Shown here in pieces: positions 1 through 11,675 of a stretch of 64,000 nucleotides of DNA. Where the stretch lies: assembly GCF_022201045.2 (NCBI RefSeq), contig NC_068557.1, positions 30,915,501 through 30,979,500 of the forward strand. The letters are read 5' to 3'. This DNA is from Citrus sinensis (Eukaryota > Streptophyta > Magnoliopsida > Sapindales > Rutaceae). The stretch's first letter is position 1. Every line of letters starts with the position of its first letter. Position numbers and translations under genes: made by a program. The notes beneath the pieces were generated by a model. That model was not told where the DNA came from, ran no database searches, and saw only the letters and a list, made by a program, of their open reading frames with translations.

Positions 1-760
1 TCTTTGCATCAAATTGGAGACGTTATTAAGATCGTACATCGAGTCACTGCTCTTTCACACGTTGTCAGACCTCATGAAAACTACAAATCTTTATTTGAAC
101 CACTTGATTTTCGGTTCCCAAATGTTCATTTTGATACTGTACGATAGAGAGGCCTCCGAAGCACTCTTCATAAACTGAGATGGACGGTGGTGATCATAAC
201 TTTTAATTTATCGATCCCACGATAATCATAAACCAAAACAAAAAGAAAAGAAAAGGAATAAAGAAATTCATAAAAAATTAAAAATAAAAAAAAAAGTCGA
301 GAAAAAGTTTGGTTTGACCCCATCTTGAGATCCCGGGCCATTTGTTCTCAATTAGGTGGTCGCGATGATACCCCAAATGTTTGTTAAAAGCATTACTTCA
401 GTGGTCTCCCTGAATCATCCATCATTCACTGACTGAAAGAAAATGTTTGTTTCATGAATCCGAATAGTTGGTTAAATCAAATATAGCGAATCCAAGATAA
501 TTTATACATTTAAATATTTTTCATTGCACTCATTCGTAGTCCGACCAAAATTTTTTCCATTCTTTTTTTTAAAGAAAGAATTATTTACTACTTCACTTTT
601 ATTTTTATGTAAGTTTGGTAAGTGAATCTGAGAAGTATTAAATAAAGTCGAGTTGTAAAATTTACTAGCTAACGGTAACATAGGGTTTGGAAGTTCCTTG
701 GGGGGCAAATTCGGAAGATCAAAAAAGTTAACGGCAACTTTAGTATAAAATCAAAAGTAG
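1..760. other. Intergenic, no gene seen
   Basis: AT-rich sequence with A-runs near 240-300 and no open frame that looks coding. It precedes the NAT6-like gene and probably contains that gene's distal promoter. I see no repeat ends. Confidence 0.5.
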
Positions 761-969
761 ATAGGGATGAAACTCTACAAAGTGAAGCTTAGTGGGCGGC
801 AAGTGCCTAATTTCGCGATTCACATTGCTTTGCTTTGTTGTGCTTTCTCTTCATCGGCGTCAGCAGCAACAGCACTGTCAAATCTTTCTCGCTTCTTTTC
901 GCTATCTTTGCTTCTTCTTTTTTTTCTCAGTCTTCTTTCGTTTTTTAGCTTTTCATTGTTTACGTAAAC

Positions 970-1035
970 GCTTTCAGAGTGTCTCTCTCTCTCTCTCTCT
1001 GCTTCCATTTTTTTTCTCTCTCTCTCTGTTTGGAT
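970..1035. repeat. CT-rich 5'-UTR microsatellite
   Basis: Two (CT)n tracts lie about 70-120 bases upstream of the NAT6-like start codon. Pyrimidine-rich leaders of this type are common in plant 5' UTRs and may bind GAGA-type (BBR/BPC) factors. That role is inference. Confidence 0.6.
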
Positions 1036-1099
1036 CTTCATTTGAATCATCTGGTAGATACCGATTTGAATTTAGAAGCTTGAGAGAAGTTGTGAAGCC

Positions 1100-4000
1100 A
1101 TGGCAGCTCCAAAACTAGAAGAGATAAGTCATCCTCCAATGGACCAGCTTCAAGGCTTAGAGTACTGTATTGATTCCAACCCTTCATGGGGTATGTCCAT
1201 TTTTAGCCTTTTACCAAATCTTTAACTGGTCGTTGTCATTCAGTTTGGTTTTGTATGCTTGTAAGCTCTTTTCACTTCTATTAACTGTTTATCCATTTGA
1301 ATGCAGGGGAGGCTATCGCTTTGGGGTTCCAGCATTACATTTTGGCGTTGGGCACTGCAGTGATGATCCCTTCATTTCTTGTTCCTTTGATGGGGGGCTC
1401 CGACGTGAGTCAAGCTTCAGATTATGTGATTATTTATTCAGTATAATGCCTGATGCATGATCTAGGAAACAAAATGGATATCTTGAAGAAATTAAAAATT
1501 TTGAAGTACATTAACCGTGAGCTTTTTTTACAATTTGTATTGTTGATTTTCGTTTTCGTTTTCTTTTTCTTTTTGTTTTTGTTGATTGTGATGGTTCAGG
1601 GAGATAAAGTGAGAGTGGTGCAGACACTACTTTTTGTTGAAGGGATCAATACACTTCTGCAAACATTGTTTGGAACTAGGCTACCAACAGTGGTTGGAGG
1701 TTCTTATGCATTCATGGTTCCAATCATATCAATAATTCACGATCCATCATTGGCGAGTATTGAGGATAATCATGTGGTTAGTCTATACTCAGCTCTGCAC
1801 TTGCTTTATTTAATTGAAGCTGGATTCCATTGTGATGCGAAAAAGAGTCCTTCAGTCAATTTTTGTGTGACCCACCTAGTGGCCTTTGCTATTAACTATT
1901 GTAAGCGTGTACCTAGAATACATATTACAGGATTGAGTAGAAATTTAAAAATGCCAGCCAAACCAGTGGTGGAATATAAGTATTTGACTCGAGTTCAATA
2001 ATTGTACTGGGGTATGTTTGAATGACTTTTGTTTTGTCTTTTTTTTCTTCGGTTAAATAGTAACATAAGGATCTTACAACAGATAAGCACAAAGCCACTC
2101 ACTTATAAGTCAGCTGCCACTATTAACTAAAAGCTAATTTTGGCTCACCCCCATTCACACATACTCTAATCTTGTGGGGGAGTATTAATTTTATTATGCC
2201 TTAAAGCAATCGCTAATTGTCTTGTTTGTGTTTATAGAGATTTCTTAACACAATGAGGGCAGTGCAAGGTGCTCTAATAGTGGCATCCAGCATACAGATA
2301 ATTTTAGGATATAGTCAGCTGTGGGCCATCTGTTCCAGGTGCAACTTTCATCTTAACCGAAGTTTATTTCAATATTATATACTGTTTATTGATGAAATGA
2401 CTGTTAAACTGTGCATTACAGGTTTTTCAGCCCACTTGGAATGGTCCCAGTTATTTCCTTGGTGGGTTTTGGCCTGTTTGATAGAGGCTTCCCAGTGGTA
2501 TTGTAACAACTATCAAATGCCATGGACATTTTTGAGTCTTTTGATTTTGACTAGTAATTTCACAAATTGAGATGAAATATTAGAATTTTTGATGTAGTTC
2601 ACATTTTTTTTTTCAGGTTGGACGGTGTGTAGAAATTGGCATTCCTATGCTTATTCTATTTATAGCCTTCTCACAGGTGTTTTTATCTTTTTTTTTTTAA
2701 TTATTAATAAAAATTACTCAAAATTTCAGACTTTTTCATACGGAAGAATTGATATACCAGATTAATAGGAAAATAGAGGTTTTCGAGATTGATTTTAGCT
2801 TGCACATTGCATGCTACAATGTAATCTATCATTTCACTTTGTTTCAAGTCAGTGGCTAGATACCTTGAACTTTGCGTGAAGGAAATTCAGAATAATTATT
2901 TGGACAAATCTGTGGTACCACTGTTGTATGGTACCACAGCTGGATCCAACCATTGGATCTAGCCCACAGTTGTCACCAGAGCTAGATCCAATGGTTGGAT
3001 CCAGCTGTGGTACCATACAACTGTGGCACCATAGCTGGATCCTAATTATTTATTGCAACATTTGATGTACTTAAACCGAAAAAAAAAAGGTCTTCTAATT
3101 CTGTTTTGTTCTTCTGTTATAGTATCTGAAGAATTTTAAGACAAGACATTTGCCAATAATGGAGAGGTTCGCTCTCCTCATAACCATTACAGTGATTTGG
3201 GCATATGCACACCTCTTGACAGCCAGTGGCGCCTATAAACATCGTCCAGATCTTACCCAAATGAATTGCCGAACTGACAAGGCCAACCTCATTTCTTCTG
3301 CTCCATGGTTAGTACACTTCCCATGCATAGATAAAGATAAAACTATTCTCCCATTTCTAATTTTCCTTGCAGGAACTTGTATAGTATCTAAATCACAGAA
3401 TTCAAGTTATAAACATCTTTTGGGGAAAAGGTGTAACTCTGCTGACGATAAAGAGAACAAGACCCAGAACTGTTCCTAACTTAGAAAACTAGTCTAATGC
3501 CATTTCTGAACTGAATGACTATTTTGATACTTATGTGTGCTTCATGTACTTTCGCATCCATTGCAATCTGCGGAAGTCTCCTTGAACACTAGTAATGAAA
3601 TACAAAATATATTTCCTATTGAGTCATTGACCTTGAAATTTGCGGCAAACAGGATAAAAATCCCATATCCTCTTCAGTGGGGAGCTCCTACCTTTGATGC
3701 TGGTCATGCTTTTGGGATGATGGCTGCTGTTCTGGTCTCATTGATTGAGGTACTACTTGTTGAAATTCAATCAGATTTCAAGTTTTTCTCCAATAATAAG
3801 AGTGAAGTTTGCCTTGACAGTCAACTGGAGCATACAAGGCTGCATCACGTCTAGCAAGTGCCACACCACCTCCTGCCCACGTTCTTAGCCGTGGTATTGG
3901 CTGGCAGGGAATTGGGATCCTACTGAGTGGACTCTTTGGAACATTGAGCGGTTCTTCTGTCTCAGTGTAAGTTTCTGTTTGATTTTACTTTCAAATTACT

Positions 4001-5051
4001 CGCTTTCTTATGCAACTTGATTAAATTTGGAGAAAAAAAAAACAGAGAAAATGTGGGGCTTCTTGGAAGCACTCGTGTTGGGAGCCGGAGGGTCATTCAA
4101 ATCTCGGCTGGATTTATGATATTCTTCTCAATGCTAGGTTAGTGGCAAAGGCATTGCAAATATTTTTATGTGCAATTTCTTCTAGAAACGGTTTTCCATG
4201 TTAACCCAATTCCTTTTGTCCATGTTAACTGAATTTCTTAATTGCCGCAGGAAAGTTTGGTGCTTTTTTTGCATCAATCCCCTTCACCATTTTTGCTGCT
4301 GTATACTGTGTCCTGTTTGGTCTCGTTGGTAGGTTCCAGGATCTCCATATTGATACTTTTGGTATTAGTCTTATCCTGTCTTCTCTTTTTATCTGACAGT
4401 TAAATTCCTTTTTGTTTAAAGCTTCTGTGGGGCTATCATTTTTGCAATTCACAAACATGAACTCAATGAGGAACCTCTTCATCACCGGTGTAGCCCTCTT
4501 CTTAGGTTTGTCGGTTCCTGAATACTTCAGAGAATACACTGCCAAGGCTCTTCATGGTCCTGCTCACACCAGGGCTGGATGGGTGAGAGTTTGTCTTCTT
4601 GACTTCTTCAATTTTCATGCTTTAATAAATTTTTCTACGTGTGAACAAATTAAAGATAATAAATATATAGACCTTTCTAAGTCACAAAGAGTTCTTTCAG
4701 CTGATAAAAAATTGTATGAAGAAAGAAAATTCGGACTCTTTAAAGTTTCTGAGAAACTTTCTGCTACTGCTAAGCTTGTATGTCAAGATTGCCAATTCCA
4801 ATCATCGCTGCCTTAACTTGTGCTTTTTTATTGGCCAGTTCAATGACTTCCTGAACACCATATTCTTCTCATCTCCAACTGTTGCGTTGATTGTCGCTGT
4901 TTTCTTGGACAACACACTCGATTACAAGGACAGTGCCAAAGACAGAGGCATGCCATGGTGGGTTAAATTCCGCACATTTAAAGGAGACACCCGGAATGAG
5001 GAATTCTACACCCTCCCTTTCAACCTCAACCGTTTCTTCCCTCCATCATGA
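1100..5051 (+). CDS. NAT6: Nucleobase-ascorbate transporter, NAT6-like
   Basis: A polytopic membrane carrier of the NAT/NCS2 family, which moves purines, uracil or related bases across membranes with protons in characterised members. I assemble 13 exons: 1100-1190, 1307-1404, 1600-1776, 2238-2338, 2422-2497, 2617-2676, 3123-3307, 3653-3749, 3821-3966, 4046-4137, 4251-4328, 4422-4582 and 4839-5051. They total 1575 nt, or 524 residues, and the frame closes exactly. The start at 1100 gives MAAPKLEEISHPP, the usual plant NAT N-terminus. Family marks are the TM1 Gln-His pair (GFQHYILALG), the NAT signature ENVGLLGSTRVGSR, and the C-terminus YTLPFNLNRFFPPS. The length matches plant NATs (about 520-530). 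The resemblance to Arabidopsis NAT6 is from memory and NAT5 is an alternative. Substrate cannot be read from the sequence. A small palindromic transposon sits in the intron after exon 6. Confidence 0.93.
2902..3042. mobile_element. 141-bp palindromic MITE, Mutator-like
   Basis: Almost the whole element is one inverted repeat: arms of roughly 60 bases around a short loop near 2964-2980. The left end GGACAAATCTGTGGTACCAC pairs with the complement of the right end, GGATCCAGCTATGGTGCCAC. The flanks carry an identical 9-bp duplication, TAATTATTT, at 2893-2901 and 3043-3051. A 9-bp duplication with long terminal inverted repeats fits a Mutator-type nonautonomous element. It lies in the NAT6-like intron between exons 6 and 7, so the intron transcript could fold into a long hairpin. 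Confidence 0.85.
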
Positions 5052-5643
5052 AGTAGCGTCATATTAAAAGAGGCTGTCATTTCTAGAAAAGAAATGATAA
5101 CTCCGAGCTACTGCAGAGAAGACTTGAGACAGAGATGGATATGTTTTGCATGGCAGAGAAATGATGACTCTGGTTTCTCTCCCTATTTTCATCTCATATG
5201 TAAATTTAACTCGAATTATTTGGGTTTAATGCAATAATTTATTCTTTGTTCCCTTGCAACCAGTTTGATTTACTTAACGACAGCGTTACCATAATGAAGA
5301 GGATCTAACTTGTTTTTGTGATGACACTAGAACCATTAACCGACCACCTAAAATTCCTATCGTATCATTGGTTATCATTGTTTCTGATGACTAAATGAAC
5401 AAAATAAGAGAATCTTATCTTTAATGTCGATCAAAAATGATTTACATTGATCAAAACTTATTGAATCATCGACTAAAAACTGGGAAGTATCAGAGAAAAA
5501 AAGGGGACACGTTAGTGGTGGGCATTTCTTGTTCAACATTTGAATTTCATTTTCAATGGAATGCTTCATGGGAGTAGTGGCCGAGTGAAAAACAATTTCA
5601 GAAGGGTAAAAGCGCCTCAAAATTCACTCAGCTGCAGAATGTC
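5052..5643. other. Convergent 3' flanks
   Basis: The sequence between the stop of the NAT6-like gene (+) and the stop of the O-fucosyltransferase-type gene (-). It should hold both 3' UTRs. A TATGTAAAT-type AT-rich stretch near 5200-5240 could carry the NAT polyadenylation signal. No other gene is seen. Confidence 0.5.
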
Positions 5644-8600
5644 CTAAGTTCTGCACATACATTCTGGGGACCTTGGTTGTCGATAAATGCTTCGTCCAAA
5701 ACCCCTTACTCGTACCCTTTGACCTTCCTCAATCATCTTTCTTACTCTATCTTCAAAATCATTCCATCTTATGGTGCTATTTTCTGACAAAATTGCTGCA
5801 AGCCTCTTCTTGTTAGGCCGCAAAGTAGGAGCCTGCCCATTCCCATAGTAAGTTCGAAAACCAGATACAAGGGATGACAATTGGCTGCCAGAGTCGGTCA
5901 TGGCAAACACATCAGCAGTTGCACAGGCAATAAAATCCAGTGCTGCCAGCTGCATGCAGAGCAATTTAAACAATGTTACTTAACACCAAAGTTCAAATGC
6001 GGCACACAGAGTGCTTGTTTAAGCATCTTCAAGTCAATTGCCCAAAGAAATGCAGGAAACTTACGGAGTATTAGATGATTACAAAAGAATAAGCTAATAC
6101 TAATTTACCTGAGACGAGAAATTCCTGAAAGGTTCAAGCTCACTTGGTGTGAGGAGCGTTTCCTTTGTTACCAAATTTGGATAGAGGCTGGTAAAAGCCT
6201 GCATCCTGGAATTTGCTCCATATATTTGAGAGCCTGCCAGATATATGTAAGTTCCATGTTTAAAACCAAGAGCAGAAAGAAGAAGTGCTGCCTCTTCTGG
6301 TGTCAGCGGGCACCTTCCCAATTTTCTCAACTCCTCAGGAGAAATAGGCCTGCAAACATCAATTGAGACAGATTAACAAACTATAATATGTACACTGAAT
6401 AACAAATGAAAATTAAAACTTGAAAAACCAATCAAATACTTTGAGCTCTTCAAGCGTTCAATCAGCAGAGGGAAATGGATTTCTCTGTACGCTTGAAGTT
6501 CTTTTCTCTCGCTTTCTCCTCCGCCAAAATCACATTGGGAGTAGGCCACCATGTCCTCTTCAAATCTTAAGTGTAAAGCAAGATATCTATATGAACCTCT
6601 TGCAACCTCATGGTGTTTGGAGGGAATGTTAGGCATGTAGTTTCCTAGCAGTTGTTTGTCTAGCATACTGCGAGCAGAATCATGCTTCCTAATCCTTCTG
6701 ACCAGTAATGAAGCAGCTTCTTGAATTTTTGGCACAAACTTCAATGCATGGAAGTTACATTTGCACCTTAGTCTCTGTAAGAAGTTCAAGAAGATATATA
6801 TGAATATGACACCAAGATTAGAATTTCTGAAAATGAACAAAGCACAGATAATAGCTATCTTGCCAAAATTAAACCTAAATGAATGTCCTTAACCTGAAGC
6901 TTAGAAGGCAATGGATCAAAACCTAGTCGATTTCCATATCCAAGGAAATGAACAACTCCATTCCGCACTAGAATCGGAAGTACTTTTCTAACATAATCAA
7001 TGGGTTTTGCCTCCTTTGCAATATCTGCATCAGTAATCTGAGAAAAAGCTAGGCAAATGATTTAAACAATATTCTTAGAAAGGAGTGTGCATTGTTGATT
7101 CGAACTGAGCACAGAAACTCAGAAGATAACTTACTAGGCTACCAATTGCTTCAATATCTATGGATTTCAGAGGAGAAGGAAGCTCTTTGACAATATTTAC
7201 TTCATGCTTCAACACACTGATAAAATACTCCTCTTGGTAGATGTCACCAAACTGGCTGCAGTTCCGTTAAAAAACAACATGGTGTGAACATTTTGCTGCT
7301 GAAACATTAACTGCTTGAACATTTCCCAATTGGCTGCAACTACAAGTATATTGTGGAAAATACTACAGGCATTTGATCTATTATTCTGAATTCAGCAATT
7401 TTTCCCATATTATTTGTCACCCTATGATAGAAATACTAGAAAAATGGAATGGATATTCTCCTACTCAGATAATGACATTAATGAAATGACAAACAACCAA
7501 AACTTTTCATTACAATAACAGATATAATAGCAGACCTAGGATCCTTCCATACATTGCTGTAAAGAAATCTTGGAAGAACGAGAGTCGCGTTAAGCAGAGA
7601 TGCCACTGCAACGGCATTGCAGATCTGCAGGAAATGACAACGTGTTACGAAAGTGTGTAACTGCAATTAAGAAAGCAAGAGAGTGAGTGTAGATAAATCT
7701 ACACTCAAAACACTTATCTGCAGGTAATCAATCACAAAATGATGATTCGATCAAAATCTGCTGGGTATACTTGAATAACTACTAACAGAAAATAACTCAA
7801 CAAATGGTGTCTATGATGTAGAAATCAAAATCACTGGTGACCTTAGCCACAAAAAGATTGCATAAATGGGTTTCTTTAAATATGGAAGAAATCTTTCTTT
7901 TCTCTTGGGTGGTCAAAAGAATATAAAACAAAGCAGCTTCGATACTTACAGCGACACGCTGTTGATTGAGACCACCGTTTGCACTCACCATTATGTAACC
8001 ATTACTTTCGTCATGTTTCCCTATCTCAATGACACAAAATGAAGGAATTAATCAAATTGTCAGTTACTGTAAATGCAGCAATAATTTGAATACTTACATG
8101 AATTAATCTGGAGCCAAGAACTGTTAGTTACCTGGATTTGGAGGTCTTCTGTCAGAACATGGTTTCCATGAAGACGCCTGCTTGTATGGTTCCTTCCAGA
8201 AATCTGATTTCTTTGGCTTGAACTCTTTCTAAGGCATATTAAAAGCTTCAGATTTTGAGGGGAAAGAAGAGTACCATTCATGCACTGTGAATGTAAATGT
8301 ACTGCTAACATGGAATCTATGAAGCAAACCTCTGTAAGAGCACTGGAAGCCAAACTTAGAAGTCGACCATACATCTTTACAGGTAGTTTCTCTTTGTTAG
8401 TATGGGCGACCTTGCGATCATCCTTCAAAGACATGCAGTGGAACGTCATAACAATTAATCACTAATGGTAAATCAATTATCAATGGCTGCTTGTCATTTA
8501 TCTGCAGAACAAAATTTTGGGCTAGATAATTACAAGTCCTACCTTAAGCCCTTTCGAATTTTTTGAGGTTGAACTATGCTGAAGATTTATGGAATCAAAA

Positions 8601-8869
8601 ATTGACACCATAAGAGAATCAAGCAGGAAAAAGAAACCCACCAATACGAAAATATAAGCAATAGATCTAACATTCTTATGAAACCACATATGCCTTTTCC
8701 CCACATGGGCTCCCTTACAAGAAGAGCTAAACTTGCCAGAATCACTTTTCAACCCATTAAGCAGAACGACTTTTGAATTCCAATTATGATCTCCTCCTGA
8801 CATTCTCCTCCCAATAGAAGGATCACTCGCAGGTACATTTTCTGAACGTCTAATCTGATATTCCTTCAT
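5644..8869 (-). CDS. O-fucosyltransferase-family protein (plant GDP-fucose O-FucT type)
   Basis: A type II Golgi membrane protein by layout: a cytosolic N-terminus, one signal anchor at about residues 63-85 ([20 protein letters not shown]), then a lumenal catalytic-type domain. The first two exons are 8543-8869 and 8330-8422; about eight more follow down to the stop at 5644. The start at 8869 ([11 protein letters not shown]) was chosen because it precedes the anchor and later exons continue in frame. Recognisable family blocks are the stem segment [36 protein letters not shown], the Arg-containing nucleotide-sugar block [20 protein letters not shown], and the C-terminal [12 protein letters not shown] region. 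Plant members include pectin, RG-I and arabinogalactan glycosyltransferases and many of unknown acceptor. I cannot name the acceptor here. The frame stays open upstream of 8869 to 9082, but that part does not look like protein and is probably 5' UTR. Confidence 0.88.
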
Positions 8870-10427
8870 CCCAGAATCACCGTAACAAATTTCTTCAGAA
8901 AATTCAAGTAACAAGAATTCAACACTACACAACCGCCATAACAATGTCATACACGATGAGAGATATGTTGAACAAAATAATAAGGAGTTATAACAGCATG
9001 AATTCAAACTGAAGCTAAGAAGTAGGTAACAGCGATTTGTATAAGCAGATGAGTGAAACCCAAGTAAGATATGAAAACACAATACAAACTAACCTTGGAA
9101 AACAAGATTCCATGTCATTAACAACAACTCACCACCAAACACAACAAACCATCGTTTTCCAGCTATCTGCCCAATTCGGAACCCCAAGTTTTTGAACTAG
9201 AAAAGAAAGAACAAGACATTTGTGACAAAACTGAAACTGCCATTGAAAAATGAAACTGACGTGGCTTTGTCAATTTGGCGGTAAGACGAGAACACGTCTT
9301 AAATTTTGATCATCCTCTTGTTACGTGACATTGACGAAATTTACATTTTCATTGAACAGGAATAATGAAAATTATTAATATAATGAATAAACTCCATTCC
9401 TCTTAAATCTCGTTGCGGATTGCATAGGCATGTGATCGACTTGATTGAGTATTAACCACGGCCGCAGGGCTTCAATAAATCAGGTCGTTATCCATTTTCT
9501 TTTTCAGTAAATAATAATAAAAAAATTATTGTTGTTGTGCGGAAACATATGATTGCGGACATTAATTACTTCCATTAATTGCAATTGGCTTTTGCATTTT
9601 TATTCAATCAGTTTGTACGGATATGGAATAATAATAATTCTCCCAGACTCTACAGTGAAAGCGTTTTCTGTAACATGAATTAACATTTATCATCAACAAT
9701 AAGAGAAGAAAATTGTTCTAAATCTTTCAGCTTTTATATTATCTCCGGCCTTTTTGGAATTGGCAAGCAATTTGACTCTAAAATTAACATGTCTGCAGTT
9801 TAGTTTTACCAAATTACTTAGTTAACCATTTATAACTCAGCCATAAACTAGTTAAATAATAGTGCCTGAATGAAATAATATCTAAAATTAAGGGAAAGCA
9901 CAATAACATAAGGCCATTTGAAAATAAATAAAACGGATTAAAAGTACCATTGTTGAAAATTAAAAAAAAAAAAATTGAACTGATAGCATTCCACCTTTGT
10001 TTCCCAAAAAGTTTGCCAACATATCATTACTTCTTCATAAGAAAGCAAATTAGAATAAGGTCAAAGCAGAGATTATATTGTGATTGATATTTTAGTTTAT
10101 GATTAAAATTAGATTATATTTCACTATGGTATGATCGATATTTTATTTGCAGTAGCTGTCTTAAAATAAGAGTAAAACAAGGCAAGAGCGAGCTAGCACC
10201 TAGGTTTGAAGAAGAACCATCTCCCATGAAAGCAAGATGCTGCATAGAAATTAGAAAGAAAAGGAATCAAATTGACATTCGACCGCCTTCTGCCGTACCA
10301 TTATTTACAAGAAATTTGACTCTGATTTTTATCAGTTTCATTCAAGATAAACAAATAATCTTCATTTGACAATCAAAAGAGATCTAGCTTGTAACAAAGC
10401 GTAATTTTTTGGAATTAATTAGTTGGT
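8870..10427. other. Intergenic: 5' flank of the O-FucT gene and AT-rich spacer
   Basis: The first few hundred bases are probably promoter and 5' UTR of the minus-strand O-FucT-type gene. The rest is AT-rich without coding signal. At about 10205-10245 lies the first of three copies of a motif also found near 11397 and 11641, read here as receptor-kinase 3' flank (see the repeat entries). Confidence 0.5.
10205..10245. repeat. Receptor-kinase 3'-flank motif, copy 1
   Basis: Contains GAAGAACCATCTCCCATGAA followed by AGCAAGATGCTGC. Diverged copies occur at about 11397-11430 and 11638-11675. The third lies just below the stop of the large receptor-kinase pseudogene, so the motif is best read as a conserved piece of the 3' flank of a tandemly duplicated gene. 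Confidence 0.55.
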
Positions 10428-10955
10428 GATGTACAATCAATGGTGGCAAAGGTCCCTGTTTGTGTCACAATGGCTTCTTCGGCTAATAACTTTGCAATGC
10501 GAAAATCACTCAAACAAGTGACCATGTTTTTCATCTAGTAAAATACTACTGGGCTTCGAGTCATAGTGAACTAAGAAGTTCAATAACCAAAGCGGAAATA
10601 TTGTAAAGCAGATGTAGCATCTATCATGATGTTCAACCTTTGTAATATATCTGGAAAACAAATAATTATTATAACCATTCTCTAAAGCCCCCTTTGGACA
10701 AGTACTTTTGCACCACGTTTAAATGTTCATTTAAACAACTACTGATGATTTTGACGATGTTTTGATTGATGAATACTTTTTATTACTTCACATTCAACAG
10801 CAAAGCTCTTAAATGCTCTTTCAAGGTACAAGTGAAACACCTTTACTTCAAGCTCTTCCCATTCTAAAGTCTTCCCTTGTAAATAGAACCAGCACCCTTT
10901 CCCGAGTTGTTTGTGAGCACTGAACCCATATGTTGCTCTATAGGGTTCTTAAAAT
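10428..10955 (-). pseudogene. LRR receptor kinase relic (kinase domain fragment)
   Basis: No open frame survives, but the DNA can be followed by eye against the kinase exon of the neighbouring pseudogene (about 12255-12785). The matching stretch runs from the activation-loop region (the complement of AAAATCACTCAAACA is shared, encoding the LSDF part) back to the glycine-rich loop region near 10880-10955 (CTTCCCTTGTAAATAGAACC against TTCCCTTGTAAACCGAACC). A segment between about 10640 and 10720 is poorly matched, so a deletion or insertion is likely there. It is a dead tandem duplicate of a subfamily XII (Xa21/EFR-like) receptor kinase. It is more decayed than its neighbour and so probably older. 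Confidence 0.75.
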
Positions 10956-11396
10956 TAAGAGATTAAAACAAATGGATCATCTCAACCGTATTGTTTCATC
11001 CTCTTTTGACAAGGATAATTAAAGGAGCGATGATAATAATGGACGAAGCTCAATTCAACTATAAGAGGTATAGCTTATGCTTTGTTTGGTATTGAAATAC
11101 AAGTTGATAGTATGTGGTAAGTATGACTTCTAAATAATAATTTTAACAAAAATATTAAAATATTATAAAAATTTTTAAATATATATATGAAATAAATTTG
11201 ATTAAGCTTCAAAACTACATCAAGCAAATTATAATTTAAAAGTTACAAATGTCCAATCATAATACAAACATGACCTTATTTTACTGGACTTTTTGTAGTA
11301 AGTAAGAGGTCTAGCACTTAGTCTTCTTTCTTCTCTTAAAAAAATAATAATAAAAGGAGATCCATGACTGAGGAAAACAGAGATAGCAGCTAGATC

Positions 11397-11430
11397 TGAA
11401 GAATCGTCTCCAATAGAAGCAAGATAAACA
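11397..11430. repeat. Receptor-kinase 3'-flank motif, copy 2
   Basis: GAAGAATCGTCTCCAATAGA followed by AGCAAGATAAAC, a diverged copy of the motif at 10205. No kinase-like sequence remains directly beside it. Confidence 0.45.
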
Positions 11431-11637
11431 TATCACGTCCATACTTGTTTGCACGACATTACCGTTGTTTCATTCCTCATTCATGCATGTCCACTGTCAA
11501 CAGTTTAGTCAGATTAAACAGATAGTTGCTGAAAGCAGATATTAGAATCTAGTGCCATCCGAAAACATGTAATAGAACTATTGACGATAAGAGTTAAGGT
11601 GAAAACAGAGTAAAGAAGAGCTGGAATTGAGACATGC

Positions 11638-11675
11638 ATAAACAAGAACCATCTCTTATGAAAACAAGATATCTG
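11638..11675. repeat. Receptor-kinase 3'-flank motif, copy 3
   Basis: AACAAGAACCATCTCTTATG followed by AAAACAAGATATCTGC. It lies about 85 bases below the stop of the receptor-kinase pseudogene on the minus strand, which gives the position of the motif relative to a gene. Confidence 0.5.

Noticed and set aside
1453-2001. 182-residue plus-strand open frame within the NAT6-like gene
   Set aside because: It reads through two introns; only 1600-1776 is exon, confirmed by frame closure with the neighbouring exons.
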